The position numbers were made by a program, and so were the translations under genes. Below, piece by piece: positions 1 through 7,957 of a stretch of DNA of 64,000 nucleotides. Location: assembly GCA_029776225.1 (NCBI GenBank), contig JAKOTR010000061.1, forward strand, positions 51,486-115,485, written 5' to 3'. Under the pieces are notes generated by a model. It was not told where the DNA came from and did not search any database. It saw nothing but the letters and a program-made list of their open reading frames with translations. Each line of letters begins with the position of its first letter. The stretch's first letter is position 1. The DNA is from Acidobacteriota bacterium. GTDB taxonomy: Bacteria; Acidobacteriota; Terriglobia; Bryobacterales; Bryobacteraceae.

Positions 1-1887
1 GGCGCCTTCCAGATCGCCTGTGCGCCAGAGCTCTGTGGCCAGATTGTTATGTGCCTGGACCAGTTCGGGATCGAGCTGGAGGGCTTTTTCCCACTCCGCT
101 TTTGCCAAGTCGCGGCGCTTCAACTGGGCGTAGCAGAAGCCGAGGTTGTTGTGAGCCCGGGCGTCATCAGAGGTGATGGCGAGCGCTTTTTTCCAGGCTT
201 CAACGGCCGCCTGGTACTGCCCCTTTTGCTGAAGTTCGAATGCGACGTCGTACAGCCGGTAGAACTCCGCCGCCGGCACCTCGATCTTCAGCAACCCGTC
301 CGGCGGAATATTCACGAACTCCGGAATATTCACCGCGCGGTTCGCGGCAGTGGCATTCTCGATGAGGATCGGCGGGGTATCGTTGCCGTCCTCGTCGATG
401 TGCGTCAGGAACATCTGCGTATAAGGCGAGCGGCTCTTGGAGGAAAACACCATCCACCGCCCGTTGGGCGAAAAGCTGTGCCAGGAATTCATCAGCGGGG
501 TGTTGCAGCGCATTCGCCGTGCCGTCCCGCCCTCAGCCGGGACTATATAGAGCTCGCTGTCCGGGCGCATCAACTGCCCGTTGCGGCACTTTACGAATAC
601 GATCCACTTGCCGTCGGGCGATATCTTGGGGAACGTGTTGCTCATGCCATTGCGGGAAGCGCCTGCGATCGGCTCCGGCTTTCCCCCCTGCCCGTTGTTG
701 AACGGAATCCGGTAAAGGTCGTATTGGATCTGGTTTTCCCGCGGATCGTTCGCGAACTCGGCCTGCGGTTGCCCTGGCGGATACGGGTCCTTCGCCTCAG
801 CCCGCGCGAAAACGATGTACTTGCCGTCCGGGCTCCAGACGGCGTTCGTGTGTACGTAGCGCCGGTCGTCTGCGCCGGGGAGGGCCTGCCTGCGGCGGGT
901 GACGCGGTCGTAGTACACCAGGATTCCGCGTGTGGGATAGAACACCTGGAGGAAGCGGTAGTCCTTGAAGTTCGCCACGTAGTAATTGCTTTGAACGTTC
1001 TTTTCGGCGGGGTTCACTGTGCTGACGACGTAACGGCCATCGGGCGAGACCTGGGACATGAAACCGATTCTGGTGGCTCCCTCCGGCTGATCGCGGAACT
1101 CCCTCCAGCGGATGACGTCTTCATTGCGGATGGATGTCACCGGAGCAACCTGCGCTATCGCGTACAGGCCCTTGTCGTTCTGCGGACCGTCCAGATCCAT
1201 GCCCAGCGTCTTTCCATCGGCGGAGAACGAGTGGCAATTGGCGCAGGTGTGCATGCCGGTGAGCAGCAGACGGCTCGAGGTTTTCGATACATCCCGCAAC
1301 CGCCACGCAACCAGCGGAACCGCCCCCGGCGACAGCGGCTGGATGACGCCTTTCTGCCCCTCCGACGGCATCAGCGGCACGTCGCGATAGAAAATCGGGG
1401 CGCCCACGGGGTCCTTCGACGTCCGGATTTCCACCTGCCCGCGCGACACCGGCTTCGCGCAGTCCTCGCCGGCACAGCCGGTGAAGGTGATCAGCGCCGC
1501 GCGGTCGACGGAATGCTTCTTGATTGTCTCCCACGTGCTAGGGTCGGGCGTCCAGGTTCGCGCCGCTGCCTGCTCGGGCGTCAGTTGCGGCAGCTCGTTC
1601 GTCGGCGCGACGCAGCGCGGATCGATCTCTCCGATGCGCATGCGCTCCCCGATGGCCCTCACCCGGATCGGGGCGAAGTCGCCGGTGATCTCCACCAGCC
1701 AGAATCGTGCGTCGGGAGCTGGATCCCGCCAGATAAAGGTGGGCGGAGCAAAGTCTGGAGGGAACACCGACCCTGGAAGCGGATAATCGACCACAATCGC
1801 CGCCACGGGCGCCCGCGGCGCCACCCCTGCCAGAACCACGAGGCCGGCCCCTAGGCCGGCAAGCCCAACCTTCTGCAGCCACCTCAT
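1..1887 (-). CDS. Secreted PD40 beta-propeller / haem-c (CxxCH) / TPR protein, partial (C-terminus off window)
   Basis: At least 629 codons read leftward off the window edge. The start is ATG at 1887, because an in-frame TGA lies just upstream and a GGAA-type SD precedes it. The N-terminus has a basic residue and a hydrophobic stretch (KVGLAGLGAGLVVLAG), so export is likely. A single haem-c motif CANCH sits at residues 215-219. It is followed by several WD40-like PD40 blades with the typical SPDGKYIVF, SPDGKWIVF and SPNGRWMVF strands. The C-terminal part has TPR repeats (AHNNLGFCYAQLKRRDLAKA). Acidobacterial proteins of this build are usually annotated as cytochrome c/TolB-like propellers. 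The substrate is unknown. It is divergent from der with an 85-bp gap. Family and export are well supported; function is not. Confidence 0.85.
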   Translation of the reverse strand, partial: MRWLQKVGLAGLGAGLVVLAGVAPRAPVAAIVVDYPLPGSVFPPDFAPPTFIWRDPAPDARFWLVEITGDFAPIRVRAIGERMRIGEIDPRCVAPTNELPQLTPEQAAARTWTPDPSTWETIKKHSVDRAALITFTGCAGEDCAKPVSRGQVEIRTSKDPVGAPIFYRDVPLMPSEGQKGVIQPLSPGAVPLVAWRLRDVSKTSSRLLLTGMHTCANCHSFSADGKTLGMDLDGPQNDKGLYAIAQVAPVTSIRNEDVIRWREFRDQPEGATRIGFMSQVSPDGRYVVSTVNPAEKNVQSNYYVANFKDYRFLQVFYPTRGILVYYDRVTRRRQALPGADDRRYVHTNAVWSPDGKYIVFARAEAKDPYPPGQPQAEFANDPRENQIQYDLYRIPFNNGQGGKPEPIAGASRNGMSNTFPKISPDGKWIVFVKCRNGQLMRPDSELYIVPAEGGTARRMRCNTPLMNSWHSFSPNGRWMVFSSKSRSPYTQMFLTHIDEDGNDTPPILIENATAANRAVNIPEFVNIPPDGLLKIEVPAAEFYRLYDVAFELQQKGQYQAAVEAWKKALAITSDDARAHNNLGFCYAQLKRRDLAKAEWEKALQLDPELVQAHNNLATELWRTGDLEGA

Positions 1888-1972
1888 ATGTTTTCCAGAT
1901 CATATTACAAACGGCTGCCAGCGAGGCGCTCCGGGCAGCAAAACGCGTGCCGGCTGCTATCATGAATTTTGC

Positions 1973-3271
1973 ATGCCGCAGCACCAAGACTTGCCCACCG
2001 TAGTGATTGTGGGCAGGCCCAATGTAGGGAAATCCACGCTATTCAACGCGATTACGGGACGGCGCCGCGCCATTGTCGGCGATGAGCCGGGGATCACGCG
2101 CGACCGCATCCACGAAACCGCCGAATACCGCGGCCGCCGCTTCGAGCTGGTCGACACTGGCGGTATCGTCACCGGCGACTCCGAGCACATTCCCGCCCAG
2201 GTGCTGAAGCAGGCGCGCGTCGCGCTCGAGCGTGCCGCCCATATCATTTTTCTTATTGACGGGCGTACGGAAATCACCGGCGCTGACCGCGACCTCGCCC
2301 AGCTCCTGCGCCAGTTGGGCAAGCCGGTCACTCTGGCTGTGAACAAAATCGACGCCCCCGCCCGCGAGTCGCTGGCGCACGAGTTCTATTCGCTCGGGTT
2401 TGGCGACCTGTTCCCGGTCTCGGCGGAACACCGGCTGGGCCTTGAGGAACTGCTCGAGCACGTGACGGCGGATTTCCCCTCTTCCGAAGTGGAGCAAGCC
2501 GCGCCGGAAGCGATCAAGGTGGCCATCATCGGCCGGCCCAACGTGGGCAAGTCCACTCTGTTAAACGCGCTGGCCGGAGAAGAACGCGCGATCGTCTCGC
2601 CCATCCCGGGCACTACGCGCGACGCGGTGGACGCCACCCGCCGGGTCGGGGACATCGACTACGTGTTTGTGGACACCGCGGGCATACGGCGGAAGGGCAA
2701 AACGAAGCTGATGGCCGAAAAGCTCAGCGTAGTGATGGCGCGCCGCCACATACGCATGGCCGCCGTCGCCCTGCTGGTGCTCGATGCCACCGAAGGCGTG
2801 CTCGGCAGCGACGCCACGATCGCCGGCTATGCGCACGAAGGAGGCCGGGGCATCATCATCTGCGTGAACAAGTGGGACGTGGCCCCCGTCAAGGACAGGC
2901 GAGCTTTCGAGGAGCAGATCCGCCGCGAGCTGAAGTTTCTGGACTACGCGCCGGTGCATTTCCTGTCGGCGAAGACCGGCATGGGGGTAAACCGGCTCTT
3001 TCCGCGCATTCGCGAAGTGTATGAGTCCGCTTCACGGCGGATCACCACGGGAGAGCTGAACCGGTTCGTGGAGACTCTGAAAGACGAGCGCGAGCCGCGC
3101 ATCATGTACATCACGCAGCCGGCGGTCCGCCCACCGACGTTTGTTCTGTTCCTGGACCGCCCGGGGCCCCTTCATTTTTCCAAGGAGCGATTCCTGATCA
3201 ACCAGATCCGCCGGCGTTTCGGGTTTATCGGAACCCCTATCGAGCTAAAGACCAGGGCCAAGAAGCGCTGA
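1973..3271 (+). CDS. der: Ribosome-associated GTPase Der (EngA)
   Basis: A 432-residue protein with the two tandem G domains unique to Der. P-loops GRPNVGKST occur near residues 13-21 and again near 185-193. Switch II DTGG and DTAG follow, with NKID and NKWD specificity motifs. The C-terminal KH-like domain ends in a basic tail (KTRAKKR). Der is an essential GTPase that acts in 50S subunit maturation. The length is normal for the family. The start ATG at 1973 gives the classical N-terminus shortly before the first P-loop. No strong SD is visible. The gene stands alone, divergent from the propeller protein and convergent with the permease at 3343-4692. Confidence 0.97.
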   Translation: MPQHQDLPTVVIVGRPNVGKSTLFNAITGRRRAIVGDEPGITRDRIHETAEYRGRRFELVDTGGIVTGDSEHIPAQVLKQARVALERAAHIIFLIDGRTEITGADRDLAQLLRQLGKPVTLAVNKIDAPARESLAHEFYSLGFGDLFPVSAEHRLGLEELLEHVTADFPSSEVEQAAPEAIKVAIIGRPNVGKSTLLNALAGEERAIVSPIPGTTRDAVDATRRVGDIDYVFVDTAGIRRKGKTKLMAEKLSVVMARRHIRMAAVALLVLDATEGVLGSDATIAGYAHEGGRGIIICVNKWDVAPVKDRRAFEEQIRRELKFLDYAPVHFLSAKTGMGVNRLFPRIREVYESASRRITTGELNRFVETLKDEREPRIMYITQPAVRPPTFVLFLDRPGPLHFSKERFLINQIRRRFGFIGTPIELKTRAKKR

Positions 3272-3342
3272 GATGCGGACGGGGATCGCCCCACTCGGCT
3301 CGGGCGGGCAGAGCGGGACGCCCCGTCTCTTCGCGTGCTGCT

Positions 3343-4692
3343 TTACGCCTGTGCGGCCGCGGCCTTCGGCGCCGGCTCGCCGCTAAGCGGAACCGTCTCC
3401 GGCTGGAGCCCCGCTTTTGCCAGCAGCCAATAAACCACAAAGCCGACGATGTAGCTGTATACCACCACCGGCTGGGCGTAGGTCTTCACTTCCTGTGGTA
3501 CCGGCAGGAAGGGAATGATGCCGACCAGGAAGCCGAGCGCCCAGGCGATGTAGCCGGCCCAGTTGATGCCCGCTCGAGGTCCGGCCCAGCGCTTCCCGGA
3601 AAGCAGATAATCCGCGGTCATCGCGCCGCAGATCGGTCCGAACGACGCCCCGACTATCGTAAACACGTTCACCAGGTTGTTGGCCGCGCCCGTCACTGCG
3701 AGCAGGATCGCAATCGTGGCTCCCGCCATCGTGCTGGCCATGCGCGGCACCTTCGGCAGCATGGTCGCGAAGCTGTTGCCCGCAATGAAGGCGCAGAAGC
3801 AAGCCGGCGCGATCGAGGCAATGGCGAACAGGAAAAACATCGAGGTGGCCAGCCAGCCGCCGATCACGCCAATCACCGAGCCGTAAGTCGTTCCGGTGAA
3901 GTCCGGGTTCATCCCCTGCGCGCCGGCGACCGACAGGAGCGGCAACCCGCCGGCATACAGGATCGCGACGGTGATTCCGATCAGACCACCCAGCCGTACG
4001 TCCTTCTCGTGGCGGTTGTTCATGCCGAAGTCGGCGCCCGCCGCGCCCGCCGTGGCGAAGAACCCGATTACGCTCTGCACGATGAGCATGAACGCGATGT
4101 AGGGCTGCGGCTGCGTCACTCTATAGTTCGCGATCCCGCCGCTCGTCTTCAGGAACACAATCAGAACCATCAGGAACGCGATCAGGTTCAGGTAGAGCGA
4201 GACGCGGGCCACATACTTGATCCCTTTCACGCCGATGAAGGCCATCACATAACCCCAGATGACGGCGATCACGGTGAACGCCACCGTCCCCGGGCCGTCT
4301 TGTGAGCCGAGCCCGCTCAGGATAAAGGAGGTGGAAACCGCCGCGTTCACCGCGAACCAGCCGATCTGAAGCAGGCCCATCAGCAGTCCCGGCATCAGAT
4401 AGCCGCCGGTAGCGCCGAAAGTGGAACTGCCGACTACGTACAGCGTGTAGCCGGTCTTCATGCCGAGCATGGCCGGGGCGTAGTAGTACAGAAAATAGCT
4501 GAGTACGCCCGCCACGGCCAGCGCGGCCAGGCAGACACCCACCCCGCCGGCGCTCAACGTTCCTACGGCGATCTGTTGGTAGAACACTACCCAGAGAAAC
4601 GTGCCCGCATAACTTGGCGCGGTATTGACATACCACGGAGCACGCTTTTCCGGAGGATTCGGAACTGCTTTGGTAATGTATTCGGGCAACAT
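3343..4692 (-). CDS. NCS1-type purine/cytosine permease-like transporter
   Basis: A 449-residue polytopic protein with about 12 hydrophobic segments. The N-terminal region resembles CodB and other nucleobase:cation symporter-1 permeases (NTAPSYAGTFLWVVFYQQIA, then glycine-rich helices). Known members import cytosine, purines, allantoin or thiamine-related bases with Na+ or H+. The substrate cannot be read from the sequence. The tail is short, Ala/Pro-rich and probably cytoplasmic. The gene lies 75 bp downstream of the DUF302 protein on the same strand and may be co-transcribed with it. The ATG at 4692 is preceded on the minus strand by an AAGGAGC-like SD. Confidence 0.88.
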   Translation of the reverse strand: MLPEYITKAVPNPPEKRAPWYVNTAPSYAGTFLWVVFYQQIAVGTLSAGGVGVCLAALAVAGVLSYFLYYYAPAMLGMKTGYTLYVVGSSTFGATGGYLMPGLLMGLLQIGWFAVNAAVSTSFILSGLGSQDGPGTVAFTVIAVIWGYVMAFIGVKGIKYVARVSLYLNLIAFLMVLIVFLKTSGGIANYRVTQPQPYIAFMLIVQSVIGFFATAGAAGADFGMNNRHEKDVRLGGLIGITVAILYAGGLPLLSVAGAQGMNPDFTGTTYGSVIGVIGGWLATSMFFLFAIASIAPACFCAFIAGNSFATMLPKVPRMASTMAGATIAILLAVTGAANNLVNVFTIVGASFGPICGAMTADYLLSGKRWAGPRAGINWAGYIAWALGFLVGIIPFLPVPQEVKTYAQPVVVYSYIVGFVVYWLLAKAGLQPETVPLSGEPAPKAAAAQA

Positions 4693-4767
4693 ATGGCCGC
4701 TCCTTGTCGATGGGTAAGAGGCGACCAGTATACTAAATGCACCCGCGAGATGCGCCGCCGTTTCGCC

Positions 4768-5328
4768 TTAGCCGCCCTGCGAGTCGTGCCCGCCTGTACC
4801 CGCAATGTCCTCCACCTTCGAACCACGGCAATCGATCCGCTGGGGGATCGAGGCGCGCATACTCACCTGCTCTTCGGTGGCGCCGAAGCTGCCGCGCTGC
4901 GCGCCGGCCTGGGATTGTTCGGCGGCTGCCTGGGGCTGCGCCGCGTCCTGCATGATGTGCATCAGCAGTTCCTGGAGCGGGGCCGCCAGAGGCGCGAGGT
5001 CGGGGCGGTTTAGGAGGCGGCAGAAATCGAGCGGAGAGACGCTTGCGAAGGTCACCCGCCCGGCCTCAACGTACGCGGCGATACGGCAGGGCAGAAAGGC
5101 CGAGGTTCGAGGATCGGCGGCCAGCAGAGCGTCGTAAAGCTCCCCGGCGCAGATGCCGAAAACGACGGCGCCCCCGGAATCGTCCGGCAGGTGCTGGCCC
5201 AAGTGAGTGGCCGCCAGGACAGTAGCGCCGTGGCGGCGTGCCGCGCGGCGGATCGCTGTCTCCACCACCTCAATCGCGTGCTCCGAGGTTACCTGAAGCA
5301 TAGGCGGTTCAACCTCCGGAACGATCAT
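4768..5328 (-). CDS. DUF302 domain protein
   Basis: A 186-residue protein. The DUF302 core is visible: VVFGICAGELYDALLAADPR followed by FLPCRIAAYVEAG, the conserved GxC...LPC pattern of the family. A variable tail rich in Ala/Gln ends near GTGGHDSQGG. The frame is open further upstream, but the start is placed at ATG 5328, seven bases after the stop of the upstream gene. That placement fits translational coupling and removes a non-homologous extension. DUF302 proteins are small soluble proteins of unknown biochemical function. Confidence 0.8.
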   Translation of the reverse strand: MIVPEVEPPMLQVTSEHAIEVVETAIRRAARRHGATVLAATHLGQHLPDDSGGAVVFGICAGELYDALLAADPRTSAFLPCRIAAYVEAGRVTFASVSPLDFCRLLNRPDLAPLAAPLQELLMHIMQDAAQPQAAAEQSQAGAQRGSFGATEEQVSMRASIPQRIDCRGSKVEDIAGTGGHDSQGG

Positions 5329-5335
5329 AGCGGAA

Positions 5336-5935
5336 TCAGGACTCGCGCGCCACGTAAAAATCGACGGCTTCGATAGCGGCGTTGCGCACCTGATGCTCCA
5401 GGGAGGAGTAGCGCAGCAAGCGCGCCTCCCGCCGCAGCACTCCGGCAGCTCCGGCCGGAAGCTCCAGGCGGAAGCAATCCGCGCGATGTTTGTGCGAGTA
5501 CTCGAGGTACCGCGGGACACCGGCCTCGGCGGCTTCGAGCAGCGCGTCCCAGAAAGTCCGCCGGCGCAGGAAGCGCCGGGAGGTCCCGGCCTCGCGTGAA
5601 ATTTCGATCTGGCAGGCGGGACCGCGCAGCACGGCGTGAATCGCGTGGCGGGCGGAGAACGGGCGGCCGGGATCCGAATCGGGAAAGGCCGCCAGCAGAG
5701 CTTCGACCTCGCCGCGTTCGGTTTCCCACCCCGCCCAGCGGAAGCGGGAACCCTCGCTGACGAGCGTGCCGCGCCGGAGCAGCTCCTGGATCCGCGCTGC
5801 GTCCTTCCCAGTGAAGCCGAGCATCAGCTCCACCAGCTCCCGCAGCGGCATGTCCCGGACCACCACCGGCGTCAGCGACATATACCCAGCGCTCTCCGAA
5901 CTCACTTTCACGCGGATGGTCTCGGGAAGCGGCAT
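5336..5935 (-). CDS. Conserved hypothetical protein (199 aa)
   Basis: I do not recognise a named family. The protein begins MPLPETIRVKVSSESAGYMS and contains a clear motif-rich middle (RDMPLRELVELMLGFTGKD). Charged helices follow, with the Arg-rich stretch SRRFLRRRTFWDAL. No signal peptide or membrane segment is seen. The frame is open 14 codons further up, but ATG 5935 has an excellent purine-rich SD (GGAGGCAGGAG) four to ten bases before it. It is the first gene of a leftward pair or triplet with the DUF302 protein and perhaps the permease. It is divergent from the MidA-like gene with a gap of about 60 bp. Confidence 0.75.
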   Translation of the reverse strand: MPLPETIRVKVSSESAGYMSLTPVVVRDMPLRELVELMLGFTGKDAARIQELLRRGTLVSEGSRFRWAGWETERGEVEALLAAFPDSDPGRPFSARHAIHAVLRGPACQIEISREAGTSRRFLRRRTFWDALLEAAEAGVPRYLEYSHKHRADCFRLELPAGAAGVLRREARLLRYSSLEHQVRNAAIEAVDFYVARES

Positions 5936-5994
5936 CTGACTCCTGCCTCCAATGTAGCGAATCGGCCGCCCGATCATTTACTCTGAGATCGCTG

Positions 5995-6954
5995 ATGACA
6001 GAACTGGCAGCGCTGATCCGCGGCGAAATCGAGGACCACGGCCCCATTCCATTCAGCCGGTTTATGGAACTGGCCCTCTACCATCCCATATACGGTTACT
6101 ACCGGCGCGGTCGCGATCCATTCGGCAAGAGCGGCGATTTCTTCACCGCCGAGCAGCTTCAGCCGGTGTTCGGCATCCTGATCGCCGCTCGTATCCGCGC
6201 GCTGCTCGCCGGTATGGGCGACCCCAAGGAACTCACCGTTGTGGAGTTGGGCGCCGGCCGGGGCGAGATGGCCGAGGCGTTCGCCGGATTCCAGTACATC
6301 CCCGTCGAAGTCGATCGCGGCGCTCTTCCAGAAAGCTTCGAGGGCTGCGTGTTCTCCAACGAGTTCTTCGACGCGCTGCCGGTGGATGTGGCCGTGTGCC
6401 GCTCCGGCGTGTTTCACGAGCTGCGCGTCGGCTGGCGCGGCGGGCGGTTTGTGTGGACGGAGGGCGGCCCCGTGGACGCCGAAACCGAAAGCTTCATCAC
6501 CCGCTACACCGCGCTGCGCGGGGAAGGGGACATTGTGGAAGTGAACCGCGAGGCGCTGCGCTGGATTGAGCGAATCGCGCGCCGGCTCCGCCGCGGCTTC
6601 GTGTTCACTATCGATTACGGCTATACCGCGCGCGAGTCGATCCGGTTTCCCCGCGGGACGCTGATGAGCTACCGACGCCACCGGGCGATGGAGGACGTCT
6701 TGGCCGAACCCGGCGAACGCGACATCACCGCGCACGTCCCATTCACCGCCCTCGAGGAGCACGGAAAAAGTTGCGGGCTCGAAACGGTGCGCTTCGAAAC
6801 GCTGGCGCGCACGCTGTTCGACGCCGGCGAGCCGGACCAATTCTCCGCCGCGCTCGGCGAGGGCCCCGGCCAGGAGCGCCGCCGCATGCAGCTCAAAACT
6901 CTTCTTTTTGGTATGGGGGAAACCTTCCGCACGCTGATCCAGCGGAAGCAATGA
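5995..6954 (+). CDS. MidA/NDUFAF7-family SAM-dependent methyltransferase
   Basis: A 319-residue class I methyltransferase of the DUF185/MidA family. Diagnostic segments are ALYHPIYGYYRRG and GKSGDFFTAEQLQPVFG at the N-terminus, the SAM-binding VVELGAGRGEMA at about residue 82, and FSNEFFDALPVDV. In mitochondria the relative NDUFAF7 methylates an arginine of complex I subunit NDUFS2. The bacterial substrate is not settled. A later FTIDYGYT motif is also typical. The length is slightly short for the family (about 350-390 residues) but no key block is missing. The gene is followed at 6974 by a strong terminator shared with the small convergent gene. Confidence 0.9.
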   Translation: MTELAALIRGEIEDHGPIPFSRFMELALYHPIYGYYRRGRDPFGKSGDFFTAEQLQPVFGILIAARIRALLAGMGDPKELTVVELGAGRGEMAEAFAGFQYIPVEVDRGALPESFEGCVFSNEFFDALPVDVAVCRSGVFHELRVGWRGGRFVWTEGGPVDAETESFITRYTALRGEGDIVEVNREALRWIERIARRLRRGFVFTIDYGYTARESIRFPRGTLMSYRRHRAMEDVLAEPGERDITAHVPFTALEEHGKSCGLETVRFETLARTLFDAGEPDQFSAALGEGPGQERRRMQLKTLLFGMGETFRTLIQRKQ

Positions 6955-6973
6955 TCGAGGGGGGCATGAAAAA

Positions 6974-6993
6974 GGCCCCGATTTCTCGGGGCC
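6974..6993. terminator. Bidirectional rho-independent-type terminator
   Basis: An 8-bp perfect stem GGCCCCGA / TCGGGGCC with a 4-base loop. It is flanked by an A-run on the left and CCCCTTTCT on the right, so either strand gives a hairpin with a U-containing tail. It lies between the methyltransferase stop (6954) and the stop of the convergent Lys-rich ORF (7026). Confidence 0.75.
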
Positions 6994-7025
6994 CCTTTCT
7001 CTAGAACTCTTGCTGCCGCGAAGAC

Positions 7026-7088
7026 TTACTTCTTTTTCTTCTTCGGAGCGGCTTTCTTCTTCGCAGCCTTCTTGGTTGCGTTCTTCAT
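7026..7088 (-). CDS. Lysine/alanine-rich 20-residue peptide
   Basis: A tiny ORF of 20 codons plus TAA, encoding 11 Lys and 5 Ala and ending in five consecutive Lys after a single Pro (AAPKKKKK). The composition matches histone H1 C-terminal tails and bacterial Hc1/AlgP-like nucleoid proteins, but here it is the whole protein. Support that it is a real gene comes from its signals. The SD GGGAG lies nine bases before the ATG. A near-consensus promoter sits at 7146-7174. The leader contains a hairpin, and a strong terminator lies at 6974-6993. All are on the same strand and correctly ordered. The function is not known. Nucleic-acid binding is an inference from charge. Alternatively the transcript is a small RNA and the ORF is secondary. 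Confidence 0.6.
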   Translation of the reverse strand: MKNATKKAAKKKAAPKKKKK

Positions 7089-7116
7089 CGATCGATTCTC
7101 CCTTAACATCAAATTT

Positions 7117-7134
7117 GCGATCTCGAAAGATCGC
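7117..7134 (-). other. UUCG-loop hairpin in leader of the Lys-rich ORF
   Basis: A perfect 7-bp stem GCGATCT / AGATCGC. On the transcribed (minus) strand it closes a UUCG tetraloop, an exceptionally stable RNA fold. It lies between the predicted transcription start (about 7139) and the SD (about 7100), so it would form the 5' end of the mRNA. It could protect the transcript against decay. Confidence 0.6.
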
Positions 7135-7145
7135 AGCGTGATTCA

Positions 7146-7174
7146 TATATAAGGTTGTTCCGGCGGAAAGTCAA
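7146..7174 (-). promoter_or_regulatory. Sigma-70-type promoter for the Lys-rich ORF
   Basis: On the minus strand, -35 TTGACT (7174-7169) and -10 TATATA (7151-7146) are separated by exactly 17 bases. This predicts a start near 7139 and a leader of about 50 bases. Confidence 0.65.
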
Positions 7175-7291
7175 GAAAAAAATGCAAATGGACGGCAATG
7201 TCGGGTCCTTCTTCCGGAAAAAACGCAGCAGGGCGGAATTGTTTGCGCCGATTCTTGCTTCCCATCTCCGGCGAGGGTACGATTTTGGGAA

Positions 7292-7939
7292 ATGAAGCGT
7301 TCCGTCTGGCTGCTGATCGTAGCGGTTGTGCTCTTCTCGGGATGCGCGAGGAAGAGGCGGATACCGGCGGCGGCGCCGCGCATCGGCGCGGAAGAAGTCG
7401 GCATCGCAAGCTGGTACGGTTACCCGTATCACGGACGCGCGACGGCGAGCGGCGAGATCTACGACATGGAGAAACTCACCGCGGCGCACCGGACGCTGCC
7501 CTTCGGCACGATGGTGCGGGTGCACAACCTGACGAACGGACTGTCGGTAGACGTGCGCATCAACGATCGCGGCCCATTCGTCAAGGGGCGGATCATCGAC
7601 CTGTCGCGCGCCGCCGCGCGGAAGATCCAGATGATCGGCCCGGGGACGGCGAAGGTTCGCCTGCGCGTCCTGTCGCTCACGCCGTCCGAGCCGGCGTGCT
7701 ATTACGGCGTGCAGGTCGGCGCTTTCCAGGAGCGCGCGAATGCCGAGCGGCTGCGAACCGCCATGGAGCGCCGCTATGGATCCGCGCGCCTGATCCGGCG
7801 CGACGGCTCGCCGCCGCTGTGGCGGGTGGTAGTCGGACGTGAATCGACCATGGACGAAGCCGCTGTGCTGGCCAGCCGCATCGCCGCGGAAACCGGGTCC
7901 GCATTTGTTGTGAGAGTAGACGTCCCCGAAACTCACTAA
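7292..7939 (+). CDS. rlpA: RlpA-family septal ring lytic transglycosylase lipoprotein (DPBB + SPOR)
   Basis: A 215-residue lipoprotein. The signal peptide [15 protein letters not shown] ends in the lipobox SGC, with Cys as the lipidated residue. Residues of about 35-130 form the double-psi beta-barrel of Rlp[19 protein letters not shown], then INDRGPF and the conserved IDLSRAAA. The last 75 residues are a SPOR domain ([18 protein letters not shown]), which binds denuded septal peptidoglycan. RlpA cleaves stemless glycan strands during daughter-cell separation. The catalytic Asp of INDRGPF is present. The gene is 18 bases upstream of a sigma-54 activator on the same strand, which may be co-transcribed. 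Confidence 0.93.
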   Translation: MKRSVWLLIVAVVLFSGCARKRRIPAAAPRIGAEEVGIASWYGYPYHGRATASGEIYDMEKLTAAHRTLPFGTMVRVHNLTNGLSVDVRINDRGPFVKGRIIDLSRAAARKIQMIGPGTAKVRLRVLSLTPSEPACYYGVQVGAFQERANAERLRTAMERRYGSARLIRRDGSPPLWRVVVGRESTMDEAAVLASRIAAETGSAFVVRVDVPETH

Positions 7940-7957
7940 TTTTCTCTGAACACAGCT

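Noticed and set aside
49..1854. Long open frame on the plus strand (about 600 codons)
   Set aside because: It is the antisense of the propeller/CxxCH gene. The translation is Arg/Val-rich without domains, and long antisense frames are expected in GC-rich DNA.
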